From Cruoricaptor ignavus (GTDB lineage: Bacteria; Bacteroidota; Bacteroidia; Flavobacteriales; Weeksellaceae): a stretch of 64,000 nt of DNA. A program made the translations under genes and the position numbers. Below the pieces are notes generated by a model that saw nothing but the letters and a program-made list of their open reading frames with translations, ran no database searches and was not told the origin of the DNA. The DNA is taken from contig NZ_FQYI01000006.1 of the NCBI RefSeq assembly GCF_900141665.1, positions 94,605 through 158,604 on the forward strand, in the 5' to 3' direction. Positions 39,716-48,192 of this stretch are shown piece by piece (the first letter of the stretch is position 1; each line of letters starts with the position of its first letter).

Positions 39716-40518
39716 TCCGTAACGGCAAAGCTGGACTGCCACTCGCGGATCATCTCGGGGAACCTCTCCATCGGGAATTCCTTGCTTCTGATTTTCCGGA
39801 CGGGCGTGATGCCGCGCTCATCCGAGAAAATAATAATTTCGTCCGCCTTCTGCGATTCAAACGGATTAAATTCAGCCTCAGTAATCAGCGCTATGCTTTT
39901 TTTATGCAGAAAAGTAACGAAATTCTCCATCATCGGAGAAATGTAGGCGCCCTCTGCCTGCTTTGGGATTTTTACATCATTGCCCTCCAGGAAGAGGAGA
40001 TTTCCCCAGATGCTTCGCGCGATCCTTTTATGGGGATTCAAAAGTATTACATCGTCCAGATCATTTTCGCGCGCGTAAATTTCTGCATAAATATTCTCCG
40101 GGCAGTGTACACGGAGGCTGCTCAGCAGGCCGGCGTTTACATTTATTTCCTTCAGAATATCCAGCTCTGCCGGCTGCCGAAGATCGAAAATATTCCCCGG
40201 CTCCGCGCGGAGCCAGTAGTGGATGTCGGACTTCCAGAGCTTCTCCCCCTCCGCGCGGTACGCGAGAAATGTAATAACGGCATCCGAAATACCGCCGGCG
40301 ATGATCTTCTCTGAAAACAGATTTTCGAAAAACTCCAGCGTAAAGCCCAGCGGAATGTTCATACGCATCTTGCGCATACTCGCCATCAGGAAGAAATAGC
40401 ATTCCTCGTGCATTACCAGCCTGCCCTCACGAACGAAAAAATAAGCTTTTACCGCATCCCCAAAGAGAAACGCCCGGTTTGCCGCCTCAAAATTTTCCGG
40501 ATAAAAATGCCCCTGCAT
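39712..40518 (-). CDS. class IV aminotransferase-fold protein, catalytic lysine apparently missing
   Basis: 268 aa. Fold of branched-chain aminotransferase/aminodeoxychorismate lyase: NFEAANRAFLFGDAVKAYFF at the start, YARENDLDDVILLNP and NLLFLEGN as the second-domain landmarks. Where PabC has a Schiff-base Lys (in IKHLNR) this has LSSLRVHCPENIYAEI with Ser133, and the later conserved Glu is replaced (RIARSIWGNLLFL). So PLP chemistry may be lost, or another lysine used. From memory, related flavobacterial proteins share this HCPENIYAEI segment, which would argue against a sequencing error. Role unknown; a pseudoenzyme is possible. Confidence 0.75.
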   Translation of the reverse strand: MQGHFYPENFEAANRAFLFGDAVKAYFFVREGRLVMHEECYFFLMASMRKMRMNIPLGFTLEFFENLFSEKIIAGGISDAVITFLAYRAEGEKLWKSDIHYWLRAEPGNIFDLRQPAELDILKEINVNAGLLSSLRVHCPENIYAEIYARENDLDDVILLNPHKRIARSIWGNLLFLEGNDVKIPKQAEGAYISPMMENFVTFLHKKSIALITEAEFNPFESQKADEIIIFSDERGITPVRKIRSKEFPMERFPEMIREWQSSFAVTD

Positions 40519-40578
40519 TGTAAAAATAAATGAACGAAAAAAAATCGCTCACTCAAAGATTAATTTTTTTTAAAAAAA

Positions 40579-40965
40579 CTAAGCCGCACCGAGCTTAATC
40601 CTCAGATTTTCAATAAGATTTTCCCAATACAGGCGGTTCTCTTCCTCTTCGCCCTCCTCTGCAAAATCTGTAACCATCAGAGCCAAATCCTCCGTGATAT
40701 CATCTATCACAATGGAAAGCTCGAAAAAGTTCTTGGTGCCCTCGTCCTCCTCCCAGCGGAAGCGCACGAAACTTTCCGGCTTGTAGCGGATCAGCGTCGC
40801 TTTTTCCTCGGGCCCGCCATTCCAGCTGAAATAAAAATCATCGCCCTTCTCCGTCACCTCATCTGCGAACCACTCGGAAAGCCCCTCCCCGCTGGCGAGA
40901 TATTCGTAAAGAATCTCAGACTGGCAGCGCATCGGGAATTCGTACTGCACTTTTTGCTTAGCCAT
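40579..40965 (-). CDS. START-like / AHSA1-type domain protein
   Basis: 128 aa, very acidic. Sequence QYEFPMRCQSEILYEYLAS ... GLSEWFADEVTEKGDDFYFSWNGGPEEK ... FRWEEDEG fits the START-like fold (Bet v1/AHSA1 superfamily), with the W-F-A-D and FxWxGxxE features of the Bacteroidota family. Binds a hydrophobic ligand or acts as a chaperone partner; not known. The gene stands alone. Confidence 0.75.
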   Translation of the reverse strand: MAKQKVQYEFPMRCQSEILYEYLASGEGLSEWFADEVTEKGDDFYFSWNGGPEEKATLIRYKPESFVRFRWEEDEGTKNFFELSIVIDDITEDLALMVTDFAEEGEEEENRLYWENLIENLRIKLGAA

Positions 40966-41070
40966 TTTGGACTGTCATTTTTTTCGAGGCGCAATATAAA
41001 GATTAATTTTTTGTTTTCCGCAAGGCTCAGGCGGAATTTAATTTTAAATTAAACTTCGCCACCCGGAGGT

Positions 41071-42252
41071 TCAAACAAATTCCTCATCTAGTACTTCCAG
41101 TATGATACGGCAGCCTTCCCGTATCTCATCCTCGCTGATTGTCAGCGGCGGCGAGATCCTCATAAACTCGTTTCGGTACAGCTGCCAAAACACGATGAGC
41201 CCCTTCTGCATACATCGCTGCGCCACATTTAGGGTGAATTCCGGGGTGCCGAGATCTACGGCGAGCATCAGCCCCCTGCCGTTGATTTTTTTTATTTTTG
41301 GATGTAAGAGCATCTCGCGGAAAAGCGCTTCCTTACGCCCTACCTCATCCATCAGGCCGCTTTCCAGCACTTCTGTAAGCGTGGCGAGGGACGCAGCCGC
41401 GATCAGCGGGTTGCCGCCAAATGTGGTGATGTGCCCCAGTTTCGGCGAGTGCGAGAGGGACTGCATAATCTCTGCGGAGGACATAAAGGCGCCCACAGGC
41501 ACGCCCCCGCCCATGCCTTTGCCCATCACCAGGATGTCCGGCACTATGCCGTAATGCTCGAATGCGAATAGCCTTCCCGTTCTTCCGAAACCCGGCTGGA
41601 TTTCATCAAGAATCAGGAGGGCGCCCACTTCCTCGCAGCGCTGCTTCAGTTTTCGGAAATAATTTTCTTCTGGTAAAATAAATCCTGCGGCTCCCTGTAT
41701 GGTTTCTACAATAACGCAGGCAGTTTTCTCGGTAATGTGTTGTAAATCAGAAAGTTTATTAAACTCAATAAAATTTACCATCGGCAGCAGCGGGCGGAAT
41801 TCTCGCTTATGCACCTCGTTGCCCGCTACAGACAGCGCGCCCTGCGTATTCCCGTGGTAGGCGTCTTTGTAGGCAATGATCTCTTCCCTACCGGTAAATC
41901 TTTTCGCGAGCTTCAGCGCGCCGTCTATTGCCTCGGCACCGGAGTTCACGAGGTAAGTGACCTCCAGCGGCGCGGGCGTGGATTCCGCAAGCAGCCTGCA
42001 GAGCGCCACCGGCTTCTCCATCGCATACTCGCCATACACCATCGTGTGCAGGTAGCGCTCTGCCTGAGATTTTATGGCGTTGATGATTTTCGGATGGGAG
42101 TGCCCAAGGGTGTTGGCGGATACCCCTGCCACGAAGTCCAAATATCTCCCCCCATCCTTTCCGTAGATGTAGCTGCCTTCTGCCCTATCCACTTCAAATG
42201 CGGAGGCAAATTGTGTGGTTTGCGCCTGGTATTTGAAAAAATCTTCCTTCAT
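41071..42252 (-). CDS. class III aminotransferase (acetylornithine/aspartate-family)
   Basis: 393 aa PLP enzyme, fold type I. Motifs: YLDFVAGVSANTLGHSHPKI (38-57), VNSGAEAIDGALKLAKRFTGR, KDAYHGNTQGALSVAGN, ILDEIQPGFGRTGRLFAFEH, and PLP lysine in ILVMGKGMGGGVPVGAFM. This subgroup of Bacteroidota is annotated as aspartate aminotransferase family/acetylornithine-like; substrate is not clear, no arginine genes are near. The stop of the OstA-like gene's downstream neighbour: the gene begins 2 bp after the OstA-like stop, so they are coupled. Confidence 0.88.
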   Translation of the reverse strand: MKEDFFKYQAQTTQFASAFEVDRAEGSYIYGKDGGRYLDFVAGVSANTLGHSHPKIINAIKSQAERYLHTMVYGEYAMEKPVALCRLLAESTPAPLEVTYLVNSGAEAIDGALKLAKRFTGREEIIAYKDAYHGNTQGALSVAGNEVHKREFRPLLPMVNFIEFNKLSDLQHITEKTACVIVETIQGAAGFILPEENYFRKLKQRCEEVGALLILDEIQPGFGRTGRLFAFEHYGIVPDILVMGKGMGGGVPVGAFMSSAEIMQSLSHSPKLGHITTFGGNPLIAAASLATLTEVLESGLMDEVGRKEALFREMLLHPKIKKINGRGLMLAVDLGTPEFTLNVAQRCMQKGLIVFWQLYRNEFMRISPPLTISEDEIREGCRIILEVLDEEFV

Positions 42253-42254
42253 TT

Positions 42255-43973
42255 TTATCGTTTGTTGCGCTTCGGCTGCTTCGCCTTATTTTTTTCCTGC
42301 TCTTTCAGGATTTCCTCCTGAGCTGCCTCGTATAGGGAATCATCAGAGATGTAAATTTCTTCGGGATAGTTGGGACTTTCCAGAAAAATATCCTGCCAGC
42401 GGCGCAGGCGGTCCCTGGTATTCCAGCTGAAATCGGGGAAGAATCTCTGCTCTCTGCTGATGAAACTCATCGGGTAAATATCGGTGCTAGCCCCGATGTT
42501 GCAGGAGATGATTTGCACAATCCTGCTCTGGAACAGTGCTTCGATGTTGCCGCACGCAGAAATTGCAACGCCGATGCGCTCCATTTCCCTTGTCTTAGAA
42601 TCCTCATTGTCGGCATAGGTAATTGCCTGTGCGTTGCCAATAGCCGCCGCGGTGTGAATTTCGTTCTGAATGAATTTCAGCGTCATCAGCCTGCCCTTTA
42701 TTTGATGAAACTCATCTTTTTTACTGAGTGAATCCACCTTTACAATGGCGAAAGCGTTCCCACTGACCTTCACCGAATCGAGGTATTCTCGCTCCAGATC
42801 GAAGTACGCCTGGACCTCCTCACCCGTGACCTGCCGCGCCCCGCTCCAGAGCACCGGACTGCCGTGCAGGTGCAGGATTCCATCAGTCTCGTTGAAGGAT
42901 AGCGAGTCGGTCCTCGCCTGGGCATTAGATTTAAAAAATCTTGCCTGGCGGAAGGCGCGCAGGAAACTTTTCTTCCCTTCGGGGGCAAGTTTCTGGTAGG
43001 CGATGATTTTCTGAGCGGAGAAATAGATGGAATCTTTTTCAAGAACCTTCACCGCATAAGGTTTTTCGGTAATAACCGCTGAATCTTTTCGTTCATAAAC
43101 CTCTCCGAACCCCCCGCGGATGAAGCGCCTTTCTGCAGGATCGTTCAGCAGTACATTGCCCGTGGCGCGGCCGTAGCCAGAGTTCTGATTGTAAAACATT
43201 TTATCACCCTTCAGAGTTTTCCCGTTGTAGAAAATGGTGGAATTTTTATTCAGAAAAACCTCCCGGGTATTCATATTGTATTTCCCGCTTTCGGTGTAAA
43301 CGCGGTTGGCCGGGTTCTGCTTGTTAATGATTGTCGTAGGCCCGAAAATATCGGCAATGTTCGTATTCTGGTTCTGCCGGATGTTGCTGCCCTCCACGAT
43401 GTACTGGCCATTATCTATATTGATATTTCCAGAAAGATCCACGGTGCGGCTCTCAACAAAGTAAGTAGCTGATTTTGTGTAAGTTACAGCATTATTGGCG
43501 AAAATTGTCCCTCCGGAATTGAAGTAAGCGGTATTCGCCGCACGGTCGTAGTAGAGGGTTTCGGTTTTTATGGTCTGTTTCGGGTCGGTCAGCACTACAT
43601 TTTTTCTTGCGATGCCGCGTTGGGAATTGCCGTCGTACTCCATTTCGCTGGCGGTAATCACAGAGCCGTCAGCATTTTGGAGGCGCACATTCCCTATGGC
43701 TTTTACGAAATTCTGATCTTTGTAAAGCACCACCAGATCGGCAAAAAGATCTGATCCTTGATGCGAAAACTGAACATTGCCGGAGAAGTAAGGATTGCCT
43801 TCAAACTGCATAGGATCCACGCCAAAGAGGTCGGAATGTATATGCTGGATCTTCTCACTCTCTTTCGGCTGAGGCGGTTTTGAGAAAAAGGGATCCTTGG
43901 TAGGCGGATTTTGCCGTACCTGCGCCTGCAATCCGCTGCAAATCAGTAGGATAATGAGCAGGATGCGGCTCAT
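42255..43973 (-). CDS. OstA-like (LptA/LptD N-terminal-type) protein
   Basis: 572 aa with a signal peptide (MSRILLIILLICSGLQAQ). It consists of many OstA/LptA beta-jellyroll repeats: NPYFSGNVQFSHQGSDLFAD, FVKAIGNVRLQNADGSVI, ASEMEYDGNSQRGIARKNVV, TIFYNGKTLKGDKMFYN, RATGNVLLNDP. LptA of E. coli is about 185 aa, so this is three-fold longer; such large OstA-like proteins are usual in Bacteroidota and may span the periplasm as an LPS bridge by themselves. Overlaps the Fur-family gene by 1 bp. Confidence 0.9.
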   Translation of the reverse strand: MSRILLIILLICSGLQAQVRQNPPTKDPFFSKPPQPKESEKIQHIHSDLFGVDPMQFEGNPYFSGNVQFSHQGSDLFADLVVLYKDQNFVKAIGNVRLQNADGSVITASEMEYDGNSQRGIARKNVVLTDPKQTIKTETLYYDRAANTAYFNSGGTIFANNAVTYTKSATYFVESRTVDLSGNINIDNGQYIVEGSNIRQNQNTNIADIFGPTTIINKQNPANRVYTESGKYNMNTREVFLNKNSTIFYNGKTLKGDKMFYNQNSGYGRATGNVLLNDPAERRFIRGGFGEVYERKDSAVITEKPYAVKVLEKDSIYFSAQKIIAYQKLAPEGKKSFLRAFRQARFFKSNAQARTDSLSFNETDGILHLHGSPVLWSGARQVTGEEVQAYFDLEREYLDSVKVSGNAFAIVKVDSLSKKDEFHQIKGRLMTLKFIQNEIHTAAAIGNAQAITYADNEDSKTREMERIGVAISACGNIEALFQSRIVQIISCNIGASTDIYPMSFISREQRFFPDFSWNTRDRLRRWQDIFLESPNYPEEIYISDDSLYEAAQEEILKEQEKNKAKQPKRNKR

Positions 43974-44446
43974 CAGGATTTTTTTGAACCGTAGAAGTAG
44001 AGCGAGTGTGCGTGGATATTCACCCCGAACGCCTCCGCTATGGAATCTTTAATCCCCTGGATTCTTGGGTCGCAGAACTCGATGATTTCCAGGATTTCCT
44101 TTGCGCCTTCATCCCTGTAAATTACTAAATGATCGTGCTGACGGTCGAAATAAGATTTCTCGTAGGTGCTTGTGGAAGCTTTTTCGCCAAACTGGTGCCT
44201 CCTTATCAGCCCCGCATCCAGGAAAATATCTATGGTGTTGTAAATTGTGGCCTTGGATACATGATATTTTTTCTGCAGCATCAGCAGGTACAGGTCGTCC
44301 ACATTGAAGTGCTGATCCATATTATAAATTTCCTCCAGAATGGTGTAGCGCTCCGGGGTATTGCGCAGCCCCTTTTCCTGAAGGTATTTCCGCAGCACTT
44401 CTTTGATCACCGCCTGATCCGTAATCTTCTGATTTTGGTTCATCAA
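43973..44446 (-). CDS. Fur-family transcriptional repressor
   Basis: 157 aa. Winged-helix N-terminus (VLRKYLQEKGLRNTPERYTI, DDLYLLMLQKKYHVSKATIYNT) and dimer/metal part (RHQFGEKASTSTYEKSYFDRQHDHLVIYRDEG). His and Glu ligands of the regulatory site are there, but the CxxC structural zinc pairs of Zur/PerR are absent. Whether it senses Fe, Zn or peroxide cannot be told. First gene of a transcript with the OstA-like protein and aminotransferase. Confidence 0.9.
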   Translation of the reverse strand: MMNQNQKITDQAVIKEVLRKYLQEKGLRNTPERYTILEEIYNMDQHFNVDDLYLLMLQKKYHVSKATIYNTIDIFLDAGLIRRHQFGEKASTSTYEKSYFDRQHDHLVIYRDEGAKEILEIIEFCDPRIQGIKDSIAEAFGVNIHAHSLYFYGSKKS

Positions 44447-44499
44447 AATATATTTCTACAAATTTATTGTTTTCAGAATAATTTCTGCAGGGCGAAATT

Positions 44500-46479
44500 T
44501 TATACCGAGTGAATCTCCCTCTGGCGGATTTTCTTGGCCACTATATTCTGATCCCAGATGGGCGCAGATTCTACCACCACATTGTGCGGGGATACGCCCC
44601 AGGTCTTGAAGTCGTCGCTGCCTATTACCTTCACGAGGTTGTAGATCTTGAGGGTTATCTTTTCCTTCAGCGTCAGCAGCGCATCGCTGATATAGGTATT
44701 ATCTATCACCACATATTTAAGGTCCGGCGGGATGTTGTGAACCCGCAGCGACGGGTAGCTGCTGCGCGCCGGTATGATGCCCTGCTCCATAAGGTCTTTC
44801 AGCACATCATCGAAATAATCGTTAATTCTGCGGTCTATTTTAAACCCAAGGAGGAAATTGACTTTAAAAATGGTGCCCGGCATTATTTCATCCACGGTAT
44901 ATTCAAAAGTGTACGGATCTTCCTGGTTTACTATGCTCAGAATAAAGTAATGATCGGCACGCTTCGGCTGCTTCCGGATGATGGAGTAGATGATTTTCGC
45001 ATCTACCTCGCCCTCCTTTTTCGCATTGCTGAGGAAGGCAAGGTTGGTGGCGTATTTCGGGATCGTCTCGTCCAGCTTCATATCTTTTATAATGGTGATA
45101 TATTTGGCCAGCGGTACGAATTTGATGAACTTCATCTTGATTCTGCGCCCGTTGTACCAGGCATACATCGCCAGCGCGATAGAGCCGGCGAGGATTACCG
45201 AGATCCATCCCCCGTCAAAGAACTTTATAATATTGGCGCCGAAAAAGCCCAGCTCTATGGCGCTGTACAAAAGGAAAAACAGCAGTACCAGTAGGTTGTT
45301 CACACGGCGCTTCAGCAGCCAGAAGGTCAGCAGTATGGTGGTCATAAACATAGTAACGGTGATGGAAAGCCCGTACGCCGCCTCCATTCTGCCGGATTCT
45401 TTGAAATATAACACCACAAAAATGCAGGATACCAGCAGCCCCCAATTTATTTTCGGGATGTACATCTGCCCCTTCACACCGGAGGGATAGTTGATTTTCT
45501 GATTGGGCCAGAAGCTCAGCGACATCGCTTCGGAAAAAAGCGTGAAAGAGCCCGTGATGAGGGCTTGCGAGGCAATAATAGCCGCCGCAGTAGCCAGCAC
45601 CACGCCGGGAATGAGCATCCACTCCGGCATTATGCCGAAGAAGGGATTGAGCCCGGTACCGAGCACGGCATCAGGATTTGCCAAAACCCACGCGCCCTGC
45701 CCCAGGTAGTTCAATATCAGCATTGTTTTTACAAAAAACCAGCTGACGCGGATGTTTTTCACGCCGCAGTGTCCCAGGTCCGAATACAGCGCCTCCGCGC
45801 CCGTCGTACAAAGGAAAACCGCCCCCAGAATCAGGATGGCACTCGGGGAATTTACGATGAGTTTGTAGGCATAATACGGGTTGAAAGCCTTCAGGATTTC
45901 AAAATTTTCTATCATATGAATATATCCGAGGACGCCCAACATCAGGAACCACAACATCATCACCGGGCCGAAAAACTTACCGATGAACGATGTCCCGAAC
46001 TGTTGCACCACGAATATCCCGATGAGTATCCCGATGGTGATGGGCACCACCGGCGTGTGGGGGTTATAGATTTTTAGCCCCTCTATGGCGGACATTACGG
46101 TAAGGCTGGGCGTTATTACCCCGTCTGCAATGAGTGCCGATGCTCCGATGATGGCAATCAGATAGAGCCAGCGTTTTTTTAGATTTTTCACCAAGGAGAA
46201 AAGCGCGAGTATCCCACCTTCTCCGCGGTTATCCGCCCGGAGCGCGATGAGGACATACTTTACAGTAGTCTGCAGCGTGAGCGTCCAGATGATGCAGGAT
46301 AGAGCTCCCTCAATGTATTCATTAAACGGGAGGCTTGCGCTTTCCTGGCGGGAATTTACAATCGCCTTCATCACATATAGCGGGGAAGTACCGATATCCC
46401 CGAAAACTATACCGAGAGAGACGAGCACGCCAAGGGCGGAGAGCCGGGTGATATCCAGGTGTTTCGAGGATGGGGACAT
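44500..46479 (-). CDS. kup: Kup-type potassium uptake permease
   Basis: 659 aa K+/H+ symporter in the inner membrane. Twelve helices in the first 430 residues. Family blocks: ALGVLVSLGIVFGDIGTSPLYV (15-36), GEGGILALFSLVKN, LYSDLGHCGVKNIRVSWFFV and TTVKYVLIALRADNRGEGG. A long cytoplasmic C-terminal domain of about 220 aa follows. Length is normal. Monocistronic. Confidence 0.95.
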   Translation of the reverse strand: MSPSSKHLDITRLSALGVLVSLGIVFGDIGTSPLYVMKAIVNSRQESASLPFNEYIEGALSCIIWTLTLQTTVKYVLIALRADNRGEGGILALFSLVKNLKKRWLYLIAIIGASALIADGVITPSLTVMSAIEGLKIYNPHTPVVPITIGILIGIFVVQQFGTSFIGKFFGPVMMLWFLMLGVLGYIHMIENFEILKAFNPYYAYKLIVNSPSAILILGAVFLCTTGAEALYSDLGHCGVKNIRVSWFFVKTMLILNYLGQGAWVLANPDAVLGTGLNPFFGIMPEWMLIPGVVLATAAAIIASQALITGSFTLFSEAMSLSFWPNQKINYPSGVKGQMYIPKINWGLLVSCIFVVLYFKESGRMEAAYGLSITVTMFMTTILLTFWLLKRRVNNLLVLLFFLLYSAIELGFFGANIIKFFDGGWISVILAGSIALAMYAWYNGRRIKMKFIKFVPLAKYITIIKDMKLDETIPKYATNLAFLSNAKKEGEVDAKIIYSIIRKQPKRADHYFILSIVNQEDPYTFEYTVDEIMPGTIFKVNFLLGFKIDRRINDYFDDVLKDLMEQGIIPARSSYPSLRVHNIPPDLKYVVIDNTYISDALLTLKEKITLKIYNLVKVIGSDDFKTWGVSPHNVVVESAPIWDQNIVAKKIRQREIHSV

Positions 46480-46529
46480 AGCAAAAAAATATGTGCAAAA
46501 TTAAGCGAATTTCCGGAGTAGCCCAAACG

Positions 46530-46552
46530 AAAAAACCCGGCGAAGTGCCGGG
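46530..46552 (-). terminator. intrinsic terminator after pdhB
   Basis: CCCGGC / GCCGGG hairpin with 5-base loop; plus-strand A-run at 46530-46535 gives the T-run on the minus strand. Confidence 0.85.
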
Positions 46553-46572
46553 AAAATAGTTAATAAGTAGCC

Positions 46573-47556
46573 CTAAGCAGGGAGGTACATCGCTTTTTTG
46601 ATTTCCTCTTTTACCTTCTCTACCTTAGGGAACCATTCCTCGAAAAGCGGCGCGGAGTAAGGCGCAGGAGCATCTGCCGTTGTAATTCTCTTGATAGGCG
46701 CATCCAGATAATCAAACGCTTTTTGCTGTACCATATAGGCGATCTCGGCAGATACGCTTGCAAAAGGCCAGGCTTCTTCCAGGACTACAAGCCGGTTGGT
46801 TTTCTTCACCGATTCCAGAACGGTGTCGTAATCCAAAGGGCGAACGGTGCGAAGGTCCACAACTTCTACAGAAATCCCCTCTTTTTCCAGGTCTTCTGCT
46901 GCCTGCATCGCCACCTTCATTATTTTGCCAAAGGATACTAAAGTTACATCGCTACCTTCCTTCTTGATGTCCGCCTTTCCAAGCGGTATGTAATATTCTT
47001 CCTCCGGAATTTCCATCTTATCGCCGTACATCTGCTCCGATTCCATAAAGATCACGGGGTCATTATCCTGAATGGCGGTTTTCAGAAGGCCTTTCGCATC
47101 ATAAGGGTTGGAAGGCACTACAACCTTCAGCCCGGGACAATTGGCGTACCAGCTTTCCAGCGCCTGAGAGTGCGTGGCGCCAAGCTGGCCGGCAGAAGCC
47201 GTAGGCCCGCGGAAAACAATAGGGCAGCTCCACTGTCCGCCGCTCATTTGGCGGATTTTCGCGGCATTGTTGATTATTTGATCGATGCCGACAAGCGAGA
47301 AGTTGAAGGTCATAAATTCCACAATCGGCCTATTGCCGTTCATTGCAGCGCCCACGGAAATTCCCGCAAAACCGAGCTCAGAAATCGGCGTATCGATTAT
47401 ACGCTTCGGCCCGAATTCATCCAGCATCCCTTTGGACGCCTTGTAAGCACCGTTGTACTCCGCCACTTCTTCGCCCATCAAGTATATGGACTCGTCCTTG
47501 CGCATTTCCTCGCTCATCGCCTGCGCGATCACTTCCCGGAAAGTATATTCAGCCAT
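46573..47556 (-). CDS. pdhB: pyruvate dehydrogenase E1 component, beta subunit
   Basis: 327 aa. Thiamine-diphosphate enzyme half; pairs with an alpha subunit (not in the window) to decarboxylate pyruvate for acetyl-CoA. Blocks: TFREVIAQAMSEEMRKDESIYLMGEEVAEY, RIIDTPISELGFAGISVGAA, VFRGPTASAGQLGATHSQ, FGKIMKVAMQAAEDLEKEGI, VEVVDLRTVRPLDYDTV, LEEAWPFASVSAEIAYMVQ, and the C-terminal RITTADAPAPYSAPLFEEW. The PAPYS ending marks pyruvate dehydrogenase rather than branched-chain E1 beta. Promoter-like TAAATTTG 21 bases before the start. Confidence 0.95.
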   Translation of the reverse strand: MAEYTFREVIAQAMSEEMRKDESIYLMGEEVAEYNGAYKASKGMLDEFGPKRIIDTPISELGFAGISVGAAMNGNRPIVEFMTFNFSLVGIDQIINNAAKIRQMSGGQWSCPIVFRGPTASAGQLGATHSQALESWYANCPGLKVVVPSNPYDAKGLLKTAIQDNDPVIFMESEQMYGDKMEIPEEEYYIPLGKADIKKEGSDVTLVSFGKIMKVAMQAAEDLEKEGISVEVVDLRTVRPLDYDTVLESVKKTNRLVVLEEAWPFASVSAEIAYMVQQKAFDYLDAPIKRITTADAPAPYSAPLFEEWFPKVEKVKEEIKKAMYLPA

Positions 47557-47576
47557 CAGTCTTTTAATTTTGAATA

Positions 47577-47584
47577 CAAATTTA
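47577..47584 (-). promoter_or_regulatory. -7 box of pdhB
   Basis: TAAATTTG on the minus strand, 21 bases before the ATG at 47556. Confidence 0.45.
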
Positions 47585-47665
47585 AGATTTTAATCTTGGA
47601 AAATAATGGACGAGAAGATTAAAAAATATAAGATTTATCAGTTTAAAATATGATGGCAGGGATAT

Positions 47666-48082
47666 TTACAGCTTATTCCAAACCTGCGTACGGCCCAGTG
47701 CCGCAACTCCCAAATAGCCGCGAACATTAAGTTTATTACCATCGCGGGATACGGCGCACTTGTAAGTCTTGCCGTTTTGCGGATCTACAATGCTTCCCCC
47801 GGTAAATTTATCTCCTTCCTTCTTCAGCCCACGGATGATTTCCATCCCTTCCAGCGGCTTGTTTTTTCGGTCATCCGTACAGTTTACGCAGTTGTTGTTG
47901 GCAGGCTTCACCAGCAGTTTCTCGATTTTAGCGTAATACTTCCCGTCAGTCTTTTTAAAAACTTCGACAATTGCTTTCGGCTTGCCGGTTTCATCGTCTA
48001 CGGTTTGCCACTTACCTTCGATTTGCGCAAATGAAAGTGCTGAGATGAGCATTGCTGAGAATGCAAATACTGATTTTTTCAT
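47666..48082 (-). CDS. secreted DUF2147 protein
   Basis: 138 aa. Signal peptide ends at SFAQ (residue 19); the rest is one DUF2147 domain: IEGKWQTVDDETGKPKAIVEV, then NCVNCTDDRKNKPLEGMEI, GGSIVDPQNGKTYKC and LNVRGYLGVAALGRTQVW. The CVNC motif and the lipocalin-like strand order are typical. Probably periplasmic or outer-membrane linked; role unknown. Stands alone. Confidence 0.9.
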   Translation of the reverse strand: MKKSVFAFSAMLISALSFAQIEGKWQTVDDETGKPKAIVEVFKKTDGKYYAKIEKLLVKPANNNCVNCTDDRKNKPLEGMEIIRGLKKEGDKFTGGSIVDPQNGKTYKCAVSRDGNKLNVRGYLGVAALGRTQVWNKL

Positions 48083-48192
48083 AATGTATGATGTTAATTG
48101 TTAAAAAGTTTCCTGGCGGTAAATGTAGGAAAAAAATTTAAACATAAATTAAACACCTTCATTTTTTTATTGATTCATCTTCGCGACATAAA

